Shown here: one piece after another, positions 50,369-60,932 of the stretch
How the letters are laid out: each line of letters opens with the position of its first letter
How positions within the stretch are numbered: position 1 is the first letter of the stretch
Source of the DNA: CAWAVN01 sp963844315
Lineage (GTDB): Bacteria; Planctomycetota; Planctomycetia; Planctomycetales; Planctomycetaceae
Length of the DNA stretch: 64,000 nt
NCBI GenBank assembly: GCA_963844315.1
Contig: CAWJOC010000023.1
Coordinates: 1-64,000, forward strand
Direction: 5' to 3'
Program-made: the position numbers and the translations under genes
Notes under the pieces: generated by a model
What the model was told of the DNA's origin: nothing
The model's input: only the letters and a program-made list of their open reading frames with translations
Databases searched by the model: none

Positions 50369-50647
50369 TCTGAAACCAATCGCCCAAACCGTGGCAAAAA
50401 AATGAGAGGCATCAAATTGCGTCTTAGTGGTCCCTCTCAGCCCGGCCAGAAGTACGGCCAGTTCACTAGAAGCGGGACTCTGTGGGGAGCCCTGACGTTT
50501 TCCCTCTCCGCAAATGGAGCGACGCCCGCAAATATTCTGGGGTGTGGGCTTGCCAATTCCTATAACCCGAATCCACCCATGCTAAGCGCTGTCAAATAGA
50601 TACGATCGGGATTGATGTGCTTAGGTCATTACGTTTGCGAGCAACTC

Positions 50648-50973
50648 ATCAATTAAATTCACCCTGTCAACACGGGACCGGCTTTACGATCTCCAATCGC
50701 GACTGCAAGCACATGGGGCAGCGCAAGCGGGAGTGGGATTGCTCGTTCCGTTCGGGTTTTGGCTTGCCAACCCAGTTGGGGTTTGTTTCGCACAAACAAT
50801 TAACCGGTCTCTAAATCCACATCCTCGGGAAGCAGCAAATGTGCGAGTTCGCCTGGTCGCAAACTTGTCATCAGGAGGGTGAGAAAGAGGGGGAACTGCC
50901 AGTCATCGCATGCGGATAAAAATCGGCGTTCTTGATCAATGTCGAATGCGATAATCGGTTTCGCATCCTCGAT
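50648..50973 (-). pseudogene. Tyrosine integrase pseudogene, distal part (catalytic domain remnant)
   Basis: On the minus strand, removing the IS1380 element and one CGAT copy joins this part in frame to 52599-53199. It reads EDAKPIIAFDIDQERRFLSA, TLLMTSLRPGELAHLLLPED (first catalytic arginine) and then ETG followed by TAA at 50800-50802. The frame is otherwise kept: LFVRNKPQLGWQAKTRTERA and IPLPLALPHVLAVAIGDRKA follow before another stop. The second arginine, histidine and tyrosine motifs are not found, so the catalytic core is incomplete. Decayed. Confidence 0.7.
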
Positions 50974-52598
50974 CCCGGATTATTCTCGGTGCGGGAACAA
51001 AAGGAGCCTTTGAGGAGTCGTAAGTGTGTTATCACTTCACGTTACGGTTCCACGAAAGGCTCAGCATGATTTTACAGGGTGTCTGGTCGGAAGGCTTGGA
51101 TTTTCTTTCCAAAAAACCGCTGGTCGTCGAAAACTCCGCGGGGCGGCTTTCCAGCGATGCGGGGCTGTTGGTACTCCGCGAGTTTGATCGGAAACTGCGA
51201 TTCACCGAGTCGTTCGCGGCCTTGCTGGGCGATGGGCGCCGTGATCCCGAGCACTCGATGTTCGATGGTCCGGCAGCGGATTTACGGCATTCTCGCCGGC
51301 TATGAAGATCAAAACGATCACGACACCTTGCGCTACGATCCCATCTTTCAACTTGTGTGCGACCGCTTGCCCGAAGACGGCCAAGAGACCGCTACGCAAC
51401 CCACGCTGTCGCGGTTTGAAAACGCGATCCAAATCGCCGACTTGTTTCGACTCCGGGAATGGATGGTCGATCAATTCTTGGATTCGTTTAAGACGCCGCC
51501 TATGCGATTGACGTTCGATCTGGACGGCTTCGATGATCCCGCGCATGGCAATCAGCAACTCACGTTGTTTGATGGCTACCGCAAGCAAAACCAGTATTTC
51601 CCGTTGATCATCACCAACGCCGAGACGGGCTTGGTGGTCATGATCGCGCTCGGCACGGCACCGCGCATGCGGCGCTCGGGGCTGATGAGGATCTGGAATT
51701 CTTGGTGCAAAAACTGCGGGCACGTTGGCCGGACGTGGACATCGAAGTCCGCGCGGACAGCGGCTTCGGCGTGCCGAGGATGTACGAAGTCTGCGAGCGG
51801 CTTCGTGTGTGGTACACCTTCGGCATCGGCATGAATCCCAGGCTCAAACGCGAAAGTCAGGCGTTATTGGAACAGGCCCAAGCGCAGTACGAACACACGA
51901 AGGAAAAGCAGCGGTTGTTTCTGGCCCTGTCTTATCGAGCCGACAGTTGGGACCGCGATCGCAGCGTGATCATCAAAGCCGAATGCCATCAAGCGGGCAC
52001 GAACCGCCGCGCGGTGGTGACCAATCGTAAAGGGGCGATGATCGTGCCTGATGGCATTTATGACGAGTACGTCGCGCGGGGCGAAAGCGAGAACCGAAAC
52101 AAAGAGTACAAGGTCGATTTGTGCGGCGACCGCCTGAGCGATCATCGGTTTCTGGCGAACTTCTTTCGCTTGTTCTTGCACGCGGCGGCGCTCAACTTGC
52201 TGATTCGCCTTCGCAACAAATTGCCCGAGTCCGATCCGAACACAAGCCGCCCGGCCCCGGTGCCCGATGCCGAATCGCGGCGGCCGCCGACCGGCAGCGA
52301 ACTTCGCCGCGCTCAACCGGCGACTTGGCGGTTGCGGTTGATCAAAGTGGCGGCGGAGGTGATCGTTAGCAGTCGCCGCGTGCTGGTGCGTTTAAGTTCG
52401 GCGTGGCCGAGCCTCCCGACGTGGCGCCGGGTGCTCGAACTGGTCAGGCAGTGTTGAACTGCTGGCCAGTCGCCGCTGCCAAGAACCCGTCCGCCGACAT
52501 CGAAAACCCAGGGGAAGGGGCCAGTCCGCCCGCACCGATGCCATTGGTCTTTCAAGAACAACCCACTCAAACCAAGCAAGCACCGCGAATAATCCGGG
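50974..52598 (+). mobile_element. IS1380-family insertion sequence inside an integrase gene
   Basis: Left inverted repeat CCCGGATTATTCTCGGTGC at 50974-50992 and right repeat, its near-complement GCACCGCGAATAATCCGGG, at 52580-52598 (18 of 19 bases). The element is 1,625 bp, flanked by CGAT (50970-50973 and 52599-52602), a 4-bp target duplication typical of the family. Excision restores an open integrase frame across the site. Confidence 0.92.
51066..52457 (+). CDS. IS1380-family transposase (frame-broken)
   Basis: Starts MILQGVWSEGLDFLSKKPLV at 51066. DDE-type catalytic parts: MRLTFDLDGFDDPAHGNQQL (first Asp), VDIEVRADSGFGVPRMYEVC (second Asp), YVARGESENRNKEYKVDLCG (Glu) and NFFRLFLHAAALNLLIRLRN near the C-terminus. 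Frame breaks occur near 51,280 and 51,650. About 460 residues, as expected. The element is probably recent given its intact ends and target duplication; the breaks may be sequence errors. Confidence 0.9.
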
Positions 52599-53199
52599 CG
52601 ATCGGAATCCGCCCGACTTCAATCGCGCGAAAGGGATTTTCCGCATAGGGCGGAAGATGCCGATGCCGTTCGGCATAATTGAACATCGTGGAGCAGGCCA
52701 AGAGGATGTACTTGATGCCACAGTCTAGGAGCGGGCGTTTCCGCGTGTTTTTGTGCCCGTTCGGAGCGACGCGAATGGAACGCAGATACCGCACGAACTG
52801 CTCGGCGTGGGTGGAACGAAAATCCGACGCTCTTGGAATCCGACACCCGTCGTTGATGAAATGGATCAGATGCGCGGTGGCGGTGCGATAGCGACGAATG
52901 GTCTGCAATGACGAGCGACGCACATGCTCATGCTGTTCTAGCCATCGCATGCGGAGATCGGAAATCGCGATCGGTTCAAAACCTAGGGAGGAAGGGATGC
53001 CCACTTCCAACTGAGCATTGATTTCCGCGGCAAACTGCCGGGCGATTTCTCGCTCGGGACCGACGCGGGGTTGTTTGCGTTTGCCGTTCTCGTGGTAACA
53101 ACACAAGTACCAGACCCGGCCCCGCAAGAAGGCGCGCACGCGCCCCACGCGAAAGGCGGTGGCTTTCTTGCCCGATCTGCCCGTCGATTCCTTGGCCAT
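52599..53199 (-). pseudogene. Tyrosine integrase pseudogene, proximal part (arm-binding and core-binding domains)
   Basis: Starts MAKESTGRSGKKATAFRVGR at 53199 and continues AFLRGRVWYLCCYHENGKRK (arm-binding), ISDLRMRWLEQHEHVRRSSL and TIRRYRTATAHLIHFINDGC (SAM-like core-binding domain), TRKRPLLDCGIKYILLACST and YAENPFRAIEVGRIPIARI, where the IS1380 element begins. It is read in the same direction as tRNA-Ser, starting 135 bases after the tRNA 3' end, which is the usual layout for an integrase at its tRNA attachment site. Confidence 0.8.
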
Positions 53200-53290
53200 T
53201 TTCGAGTCTCCTCAGAGAAGCTCTCCGCTACAAAACGCTACAAATAGCGCTACAAACGGGAACTTTCTGAGGGTCTCAGAAAACGCAAAT

Positions 53291-53321
53291 GCCCGTGAGT
53301 CCTTAAGTTAGACTCACGGGC
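53291..53321 (-). terminator. Perfect hairpin after tRNA-Ser
   Basis: GCCCGTGAGTC at 53291-53301 pairs exactly with GACTCACGGGC at 53311-53321, with a 9-base loop. It lies just downstream of the tRNA and probably ends its transcript. Confidence 0.7.
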
Positions 53322-53333
53322 AGCAAGCAATAG

Positions 53334-53420
<87 letters not shown>

Positions 53421-53690
53421 AATGTTCTTGGGTAGTTTAGCACTTAGGACACCGGCCGTCACGTTGAGGCTCGCGTTTTTTTCACGATTTCGGTGGCTCC
53501 GCCCCCTGTTTGTGGCATCCGTGAAACTTCCGTCTCTCTCAATCTGTTGGAACTCTTTCAATCCGTTGGACTGGGCTGCGCAACGAAATCTTGACTTCAA
53601 GTTCCATTCGTTGCGTTTGGGGATTCGATTCGGCTAGGATGATTTCTCTCCGAGTTTCCTCGTTTTTCCCGCAATGAAACGGCACTTTCC

Positions 53691-56600
53691 ATGAGATGCT
53701 CCCAAGCTTCGCCATCCCGATTGACCTGGCATTTCCGGGTTTGGTTTCTCGCCTTGGCCGCGTTGACTCGCTGGGCGTCTGGCCAGGAAACCAGCCCGCC
53801 GGAATTGGCGAGTGGATTGACTCCCACGGAAGCGGTCAAGGCGATGACCGTACCGGAGGGATTTCGGGTCAAACTCGCGGCGGGCGAGCCGAACGTGCAT
53901 CAGCCGATTGCCTTCGCGATTGACCACCGGGGCCGATTGTGGGTGGCGGAAGCGTACACGTATCCCAGCCGAGCGGTGGATGGCAAGGGGTTGGACAAGA
54001 TCATCATCCTGGAAGACACCACAGGTGATGGCGTCCTGGATTCCCGCAAGGTGTTTTGCGAGGGCCTCAATCTGGTCAGCGGATTGGAAGTGGGTTTTGG
54101 CGGGGTGTGGGTGGGGGCTGCTCCGTACTTGCTGTTCATTCCCGATTCCGACGGCGATGATGTCCCGGATGCTCCCGCGAAAGACTGGAAACTTCCTGAC
54201 GTGCGGTTTCCCCTGGATGTGCCGCAAGGAGCGATGGTCTTACTCGACGGCTTTGGCTGGCAGGATACCCACGAGACTTTGAACTCGTTCAGTTGGGGAC
54301 CGGACGGTTGGCTTTATGGCTGTCATGGCGTGTTTACGCATTCGCCGCGTAGGAAAGCCCGAGACGCCCGATGCCGAGCGCGTGCCGATGAACGCGGCGG
54401 TGTGGCGGTATCATCCGGTCAAGCATCTATTCGAGGTCTTCGCCTGGGGCACGAGCAATCCTTGGGGCGTGGACTTTAACGCCGAAGGGCAAGCCTTTAT
54501 TACCGCCTGCGTCATTCCGCATTTGTTTCATATCATTCCCGGCGGCCGATACGAACGCCAAGCCGGGCAACATTTTGACAAGCACGCTTACGATGACCTC
54601 AAAACCATCGCCGACCATAGGCACTACGTGGGAAACATTCGCGATCATGCCTGGTGGGGACACGAACCGCAGTCTCCCACCGATACGCTCAAAGCCGGCG
54701 GCGGCCATGCCCACGCCGGGGCCATGATTTACCTGGGCAATAACTGGCCCGAAGAATATCGCAACAAAATCTACATGAACAACATCCACGGCAACCGCGT
54801 GAACTGTGACATTCTCGAACGGCACGGCTCCGGTTATGTTGGGCATCATGGAAAAGATTTGCTGATCGCCAACGACCGCTGGTATCGCGGCATTAATCTG
54901 AAAACCGCTCCCGATGGCTCGGTGTATCTCATCGACTGGTACGACAAGAACGCCTGCCACCGCACCAACCCCGAAATCTGGGACCGCACCAACGGACGGA
55001 TTTATAACATTGCTTATGTGAAGGATGGAGAACCAAAGGCCGTAATAGGCGACTTAAGCAAACTTACCGATTTGGAATTGGTGGATCTGCACGGACACCC
55101 GAACGAGTGGCAAGTCCGAATGTCGCGAAAGACTTTGCAACAGCGCGCTGCAAAGCGAGGTCATTTACCAAGAGATGTTGTGCAAAAACTCGCGGCCCTC
55201 GTCGAACCCCAACACCCCGAACCCCAACGACTTCAAGCACTTTGGACCTTGCACGCATCCGGACTCTTGCAAAACTACAATCTGTACCGCGTGTTGGCAA
55301 CAAAAGAGAAGACGGCGAATCTGCGCGGATGGGCGATTCGCCTTGAAGCGGAAGACCATTCGCTGGGAACGAACGATGAAGAACATTCGGAATGGGTTTC
55401 TCTTCTCAAAAGCTTTGCGGAAGATCCCTCGCCGATCGTGCGTCTGGAAGTCGCCTCGGCACTCCAGCGATTGCCCTTCTCAGATCGATGGGAAATTGCG
55501 GGCACTTGCTGGCCAACGCTGACAATGCCAAGGACCACAATTTGCCTTTGATGATTTGGTACGCGGCCGAGCCATTGGTTGCTGACCATCCGGCGCGTGC
55601 CATGCAGTTGGCGAAAAGCTCCGCGATTCCCTTGGTGAAGCGCTATCTGATCCGCCGGGCGGCTTCGGAGAATGAACTGCTTCCCCATGCGGTGGCGTTG
55701 ATCAATGAATCCAAGGATGCCGAGATGCAGCTCTTGGTATTGGAGGAAATGCTCGCCGCGTTTGAGGGCCGGGTCAATTTGCAAATGCCGGAGAGTTGGC
55801 AAGCGGCTTACGATCTTTTGAGTGAGAGCGAAGACGAGACCGTTCGGCAAAAGGCGGATCAGGTGGCGGTGGCCTTGGGTGACAAGCGCATCTTTCCCCG
55901 TATGCGGGAAGTGCTGGTGGACAAATCGGCGAAGCAAAAATCCCGGCAGCAAGCTTTGGACATTCTCGTTCGTGGCCGGGATTCGGAAGCGGTCTCGGTG
56001 TTTCAAGCCGTGCTCGATCAGGCGGAACTTCGAGGACCGGCCATTCGCGGCGCTGGCTGGGTTTGATGATGCCAAAACTCCCGCCGCGATCTTGAAGCAT
56101 TATGCAACCTTTGATGCCAATGCCAAAGGCGACGCCATTGGCACGTTGACTTCCCGCCCGCAATATGCGTTCGCGCTGCTCACCGCGATGAAAGACGGGC
56201 AAGTGCCCCGCACGGATTTGCACGCCTTTCACATTCAGCAATTGCTTCGCTTTGAAAACGCGAAGCTCGATGAAACGATTCGCCAGGTTTGGGGAGAATT
56301 CCGGGAAACCTCGGCGGATAAACAGCAGCAAATCGCAAACCTCAAAACGCAACTGACTCCGAGAGTGCTCAATCGGGCCGACGCCAGCCACGGCAGGCAG
56401 TTGTTCGTCAAGACCTGCGCCAATTGCCACACGCTCTTCGGCGAAGGCGGGAAGGTCGGCCCGGACATCACCGGATCCGAGCGGGCGAACTTGGATTATA
56501 TCTTAAGCAACATCGTGGACCCCAGCGCCGTTTTGGGCAAAGACTACCGCATGTCGGTTTTGGCGATCGCGGATGGGCGGGTGGTTTCCGGTTTGATTCA

Positions 56601-57279
56601 AAAGGAAACTGACTCGGCCCTCACCATTCGCACGCTCAACGATACCGTAGTCATTCCCTTGGCGGACATCGAGGACCGAAAACTTTCCGAACTTTCCATG
56701 ATGCCGGAAAAACTGCTCGACCAATTCACCCCGGACGCGATTCGCGATTTGGTGGCCTATCTGCAAAGCCCGCAGCAGGTGGCATTAAAAGGCCCGCCGG
56801 CTCCAATTGATCCCAAGACCGGCAAAGTGGAAGGGGCCTTGGAAGGCGAATCGCTCAAGATCATTGGCAAATCGAGCGGCACGGCCCGCAGCCAACCGAT
56901 GTCCGCTTTCACAAAAGACAAGTGGAGTGGCAACAATCAACTCTGGTGGACGGGAGCCAAGCCGGGCGATCACTTGGAACTGGAAATCTCCGTGAAATCC
57001 GCCGGTTCGTACTCGGTCGAGACTGTTTTCACTCGCGCCCGCGATTATGGCATCGTGCAGCTTAGTTTGGATGATGCGAAACTCGGCGGACCTTTGGATT
57101 TCTTCAATGAGCCGGATGTCGTCACGACGGGCGTTTTAAGCTTCGATAACGTCGAACTCTCCGAGGGAAACCATCGTCTGAAAATCGAAATCCTCGGCGC
57201 ACACCCCAAGGCTGTCAAAACCTACATGGTGGGGTTGGACTACGTCCGCCTTGTGCCGACACAAAAGAAAGCCGATTGA
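53691..57279 (+). CDS. PVC-type membrane-bound dehydrogenase with HEAT repeats and c-type heme domain
   Basis: A large secreted protein (about 1,195 residues) of the planctomycete/verrucomicrobial family. Signal peptide MRCSQASPSRLTWHFRVWFL ends near WASGQ. The beta-propeller half has MTVPEGFRVKLAAGEPNVHQ, RLWVAEAYTYPSR, WGPDGWLYGCHGVF, WGTSNPWGVDFNAEGQAFIT and GSVYLIDWYDKNACHRTNPE. A HEAT-like helical middle follows, then a cytochrome c domain with GRQLFVKTCANCHTLFGEGG (CxxCH heme motif). A C-terminal lectin-like beta domain (KPGDHLELEISVKSAGSYSV) closes it. Frame breaks occur near 54,350, 55,500 and 56,050. Probably an oxidoreductase of sugars or alcohols; substrate unknown. Confidence 0.87.
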
Positions 57280-57311
57280 ACAGAAGGCAACAAGGAAACA
57301 AAGAAGAATAA

Positions 57312-57346
57312 ACCCTCTGCCGGTTATGATCTCGGCAGAGGGTTTT
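57312..57346 (+). terminator. Intrinsic terminator after the dehydrogenase gene
   Basis: ACCCTCTGCC pairs with GGCAGAGGGT across an 11-13-base loop, followed by TTTTC. Confidence 0.75.
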
Positions 57347-57426
57347 CTTTGTTTGGGGTGGCTCAAAACGGTTGGGAAAGTGAATTCCTATTTTTGGTTT
57401 TCGTTCGTGTGTTTCGTGGTTAACTC

Positions 57427-58080
57427 TTAAGGTTCCCGGCGTTTGCGGACGAAGCGGATGTTACAACCCACCGCGACGGTTTCCTTCACTTCGGGAGTTT
57501 TCCCAGAAACAGCCGCATCAATCGCGGGCTGAAGGTATTGCTTGGTGACTTTCTTCTCATCGCTGTTGTCGTCCATCGCACCCATGTAGACGATTTTCCG
57601 CTCGGCATCGAGCACGAAAAACTCCGGCGTGCGAGTCGCACCGTAGGCTTTGGCGATTTGTTGGGACTCATCGTAAAGATAGGGAAAGGCAAACCCTTTC
57701 TCCTTGGCCCGCACTTGCATTTTGGCCAGGCTGTCGGCGGGGACGAGATTCACATTGATCGCCACCACGGACACCTTCGCGGATTCTCCCTGGTGCATTT
57801 TCGCGAGGACATTGATGCGGTCTTCGTAATCCACCGCATATGGGCAGCTATTGCAAGTGAAAACCACTACGACCACGGGAGATTTTTTGAGGTCGGAAAG
57901 TGAATGGGTTTTGCCATCCACGCCCGGCAGATTTTCCCACGCCGGAGCATTGTCGCCGATGTTCAAGACGGGATTAAACTCCCCGGCGAAAAGACTCCCT
58001 CCGAGCAAAATTCCAAAGGCAATGATCCCGCTGAGTCCTTCCCAACGCCGCATGAGTCTCTCCCGATAAATGACGGACAT
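57427..58080 (-). CDS. Thioredoxin-fold (peroxiredoxin/TlpA-like) secreted protein
   Basis: About 217 residues, intact frame. The start MSVIYRERLMRRWEGLSGII at 58080 (or MRRWEG at 58053) leads into a signal peptide ending at SLFAG. The AhpC/TSA-type domain has IGDNAPAWENLPGVDGKTHS, VVVVVFTCNSCPYAVDYEDR (CNSCP redox motif), VAINVNLVPADSLAKM and YGATRTPEFFVLDAERKIVY. The C-terminus ends NIRFVRKRREP. Planctomycete copies are often annotated thioredoxin family; a periplasmic redox role is likely. It is convergent with the dehydrogenase gene, separated by its terminator. Confidence 0.8.
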   Translation of the reverse strand: MSVIYRERLMRRWEGLSGIIAFGILLGGSLFAGEFNPVLNIGDNAPAWENLPGVDGKTHSLSDLKKSPVVVVVFTCNSCPYAVDYEDRINVLAKMHQGESAKVSVVAINVNLVPADSLAKMQVRAKEKGFAFPYLYDESQQIAKAYGATRTPEFFVLDAERKIVYMGAMDDNSDEKKVTKQYLQPAIDAAVSGKTPEVKETVAVGCNIRFVRKRREP

Positions 58081-58148
58081 TTTTAACCAATGCACCATCT
58101 GCCAAGTGTGACGGAAACCCGCTCAAATCTCAAATCGCACCGGGGGAT

Positions 58149-59339
58149 TCAGCCGCGCTGGGCCAACGGAATCAACTCACGGCGTTTCGTGCCGGTATAG
58201 CGGGATCTGGGACGGATCAGGCGGTTGTTGTCGGCCTGCTCGATGACGTGGGCGCACCATCCCGTGATCCGACTGGCGACAAACAAGGGCGTGTAAAGCT
58301 CCACGTCCAAGCCCATGTAGTGATACAGCCTGGCGCTGGGCCAATCGAGATTCGGCGGCAGACCTTTTTCCTGGCGGATGATGTCTTCGATGGTGTCGGC
58401 GATGGTTTCCAAATCCCAGCCGCCCGCCGATTCCGCCAGTTCCCGGCAGTAATGCTTGAGGATTCTCGCGCGGGGATCGCCGGTTTTATAGACCCGATGG
58501 CCGAAGCCCATGATCCGGCGTTTTTGGGCCAAGGCATTGCGGACCCAGCCGTCGGCGTTTTCGGGGGAGCCGACTTCTTCCAAGACTTCCATCACTCGCT
58601 CGTTCGCCCCGCCGTGAAGCGGCCCTTTCAGCGCCCCGATGGCCGCCGTCACCGCGGAGTGCAAATCGGACAGAGTCGATGTCACCACGCGGGCAGTGAA
58701 GGTCGAGGCATTGAACTCGTGCTCGGCATAAAGAATGAGCGAAACGTCCATGGCCCGCTCTTGCTCCGCAGTGGGCAAAGTCCCGGTGATCAGGTTGAGA
58801 AGATTCCCGGCGAAACTCAGTTCCGGGTTGGATTCCAGTACGGGAAGCCCCGCCTGCAAGCGATGCCGGGCCGCGATCAAAAGCGGAATCTGCGCGAGCA
58901 GCCTTGTCGCTTTGGCCAGCGAACCTTCGCGGGTGTTGTCATCAACTTGCGGATCAAAATGCGAAAGGGCGCTCACGGCAGTCCGCAAGACATCCATGCT
59001 GCCCACGTGCAAAGGAATGGCTTCGAGTAAATCGAGCACTGGCTCAGGAATTTCCGAGGCTTCGGCAATGATGGATTGAAAGTCCGCCAGGAATTCCTGC
59101 GTCGGCAATTCGCCGTGCAGTAATAGAAAAGCGACTTCTAAAAACGACGCCTGATCGGCCAGTTCCTCGATGGAATAGCCTCGATAAGTCAGGCCCGTTT
59201 CCACTGTCGAGATGTTTGTTTCACCGGCGATGACGCCTTCCAATCCGGGGTAATACGGTTCTTCCGTCATCAGCACCGTCTCCGCGAGCCGCATCAATCC
59301 TTGAAGCATCAATTGAGGTAATTCCGGACTCCGTTTCAT
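58149..59339 (-). CDS. Citrate synthase
   Basis: Condenses acetyl-CoA and oxaloacetate (entry to the TCA cycle). Intact frame; the start could be MKRSPELPQLMLQGL at 59339 or MTEEPYYPGLEGVIAG at 59270. Family signatures are GLTYRGYSIEELADQASFLE, LHVGSMDVLRTAVSALSHFD, EFNASTFTARVVTSTLSDLH, AIGALKGPLHGGANERVMEV (histidine), KRRIMGFGHRVYKTGDPRAR (second histidine) and LPPNLDWPSARLYHYMGLDV (region of the catalytic aspartate). Short chain of about 375-396 residues, the Gram-positive/archaeal-like dimer type. A 2-methylcitrate synthase cannot be excluded on sequence alone. Confidence 0.92.
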   Translation of the reverse strand: MKRSPELPQLMLQGLMRLAETVLMTEEPYYPGLEGVIAGETNISTVETGLTYRGYSIEELADQASFLEVAFLLLHGELPTQEFLADFQSIIAEASEIPEPVLDLLEAIPLHVGSMDVLRTAVSALSHFDPQVDDNTREGSLAKATRLLAQIPLLIAARHRLQAGLPVLESNPELSFAGNLLNLITGTLPTAEQERAMDVSLILYAEHEFNASTFTARVVTSTLSDLHSAVTAAIGALKGPLHGGANERVMEVLEEVGSPENADGWVRNALAQKRRIMGFGHRVYKTGDPRARILKHYCRELAESAGGWDLETIADTIEDIIRQEKGLPPNLDWPSARLYHYMGLDVELYTPLFVASRITGWCAHVIEQADNNRLIRPRSRYTGTKRRELIPLAQRG

Positions 59340-59502
59340 GCCAATCCTTTCTGTCGGCTTCCGTTCCAGACAGGCCACGGCACTAGCCTCGTGGCACATC
59401 CAAAATCAGTATATCAATCCATGATGCGGAGGGGGAGCAAACTAGCGCTCTCCGCGGGCCTTGGCGGCGGTGCGCGCGGCGACTTCCGGCATAGGAAGCT
59501 CT

Positions 59503-60691
59503 TTACGCGCCCGATTCCGGCTGCCGCTTCAAAAGTTCCGTCAGTTGGAACTGATAATAAGGCTGCGTGGCCGCGGGTTCCTTGTCCGGACTGGCGTTGG
59601 CGACCCAGAACCGCGTGGTCTTAGGCTCGAACAGCACGTTATGCAGATTCGATTGCATCGCCACCGGACGGTCCATCAATTCCAAGGCCGCCTTTACGTC
59701 AAATCCCCCGTGGCCAGCTTTGGTCCGTTTGACCAATTCTTCATATCGACTGCCCGCCGACAGCAAAGCGCAGATCCTTCACCGGATGCGGAAGCAGTTC
59801 ATGAGCCGTGCCAGGCTGCACGATGCTCACCTTGTCCCAAGAGGCTTCCATCCCCACGGCTTTGTTGGACTTGGCATCGGCCACGACATAGAAATACTGG
59901 CAGGTGCGGGGGTTGTCCTTAAAGACGGCAATCGCCTCATCCAATGTTTTTGCATTGGCGAGCACTTCCCGCACGAGCAGGGCCATCGGGACGCCGCCCC
60001 AATGCCCGTAGCCTCCTCCGCCCATCTCACCAATGGATATCTGCTGGGCATTCATGCCGGTGACGGAACCGATGAAACCAGAATACGTCACGTTCACAAA
60101 CGGAATCCCTCCGTCCGGTTCCGCCACGATGATGACGGCGTGCTCCTGGAGCTTCCAATCAATCGCATAATCCAAGACCCGGCCATGATAGAGCGTGCCA
60201 TCCTTCGTGGCGGAGTTCATCACCGCGAACCCGCTGCAATGGAACAATTCCGGAATGAAATTGCCCACCCGCACCAAGTCCAGATCCAGCCCGCTGGCAT
60301 CAGAAAGCCCTTCCAACTCCTCGAAGTATTTTTCCGGCACGAAGGGTTTTTGGATGCTGATAATCATCCGAATCAGCGAGGCGGGTTTGACTTCCACGCC
60401 CTGCCATTTGACGAGCGCCTGATCCCCCCGGACTTTAATCATGTACTCCAGGTTTTCCTTGATGGAATTCTTAAGCAATGCGCCATGCTGATAACCCATC
60501 TCATAAGGACTGCCCTTGAGGTGCAGCACTTTATAGCCGTTGATGGTTTCCAGCCAACCCTTGCCGCAGCGGGCAATGGTCTGGGATTCGCCGCCGGAAA
60601 TGATCTTCCCCGCCGCCGGGGCTTCGTTGGCCAGGAACACCAAACCCAGACAGAACCACACAGCAACGAGAAACACGCGTGCTTTGGTCAT
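59503..60691 (-). CDS. C45-family autoproteolytic acyltransferase/hydrolase-like protein
   Basis: About 395 residues. Start MTKARVFLVAVWFCLGLVFL with a signal peptide to NEAPAAG. The N-terminal domain reads KGWLETINGYKVLHLKGSPY and EMGYQHGALLKNSIKENLEY. The candidate nucleophile cysteine is in VGNFIPELFHCSGFAVMNSA, followed by GTLYHGRVLDYAIDWKLQEH and GMNAQQISIGEMGGGGYGHW. This is the C45/phospholipase-B-like NTN-hydrolase pattern. The C-terminus continues after a frame break near 59,755 as LVKRTKAGHGGFDVKAALEL and ends at 59503. A secreted amidase or acyl-transferase is likely; substrate unknown. Confidence 0.75.
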
Positions 60692-60864
60692 GAGTTCTTC
60701 TCCAAAGTTCAAAGGACCACTCTTTCGCCGATATTATGTCAAATTCGTTACCAACAAAGTAGCCTCAAGGAAAATCTCGGCCGGGGTTGTTCTGGCAATT
60801 CCGCACCGCATGCGTTACCGTTTTCTAAATGTAATTACGTCCCGGTGTTTAAACCCTTAAGACC

Positions 60865-60915
60865 AGCCCGAAGCGCCAGCGAGGGACGTTTTCTCCCTCT
60901 CTGGCGCTTCGGGCT
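60865..60915. repeat. Long palindromic hairpin upstream of purE
   Basis: AGCCCGAAGCGCCAG (60865-60879) is complementary to CTGGCGCTTCGGGCT (60901-60915), and GAGGGA pairs with TCCCTC inside, giving a stem of about 21 pairs with a short loop. This has the form of a dispersed palindromic element or terminator. It lies 18 bases before purE. Confidence 0.65.
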
Positions 60916-60932
60916 AATGTGCTGATTTCAAC

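Noticed and set aside
50402..50599. A 65-codon plus-strand frame between the ISKra4 element and the integrase remnant
   Set aside because: No ribosome-binding site of note, no family resemblance, and it lies in decaying DNA.
50881..50896. GAAAGAGGGGGAAC, resembling the tRNA-Ser 3' end, as a possible second att copy
   Set aside because: The match is short and imperfect, and it falls inside the integrase reading frame (FPLFLTL), so it is explained by coding sequence.
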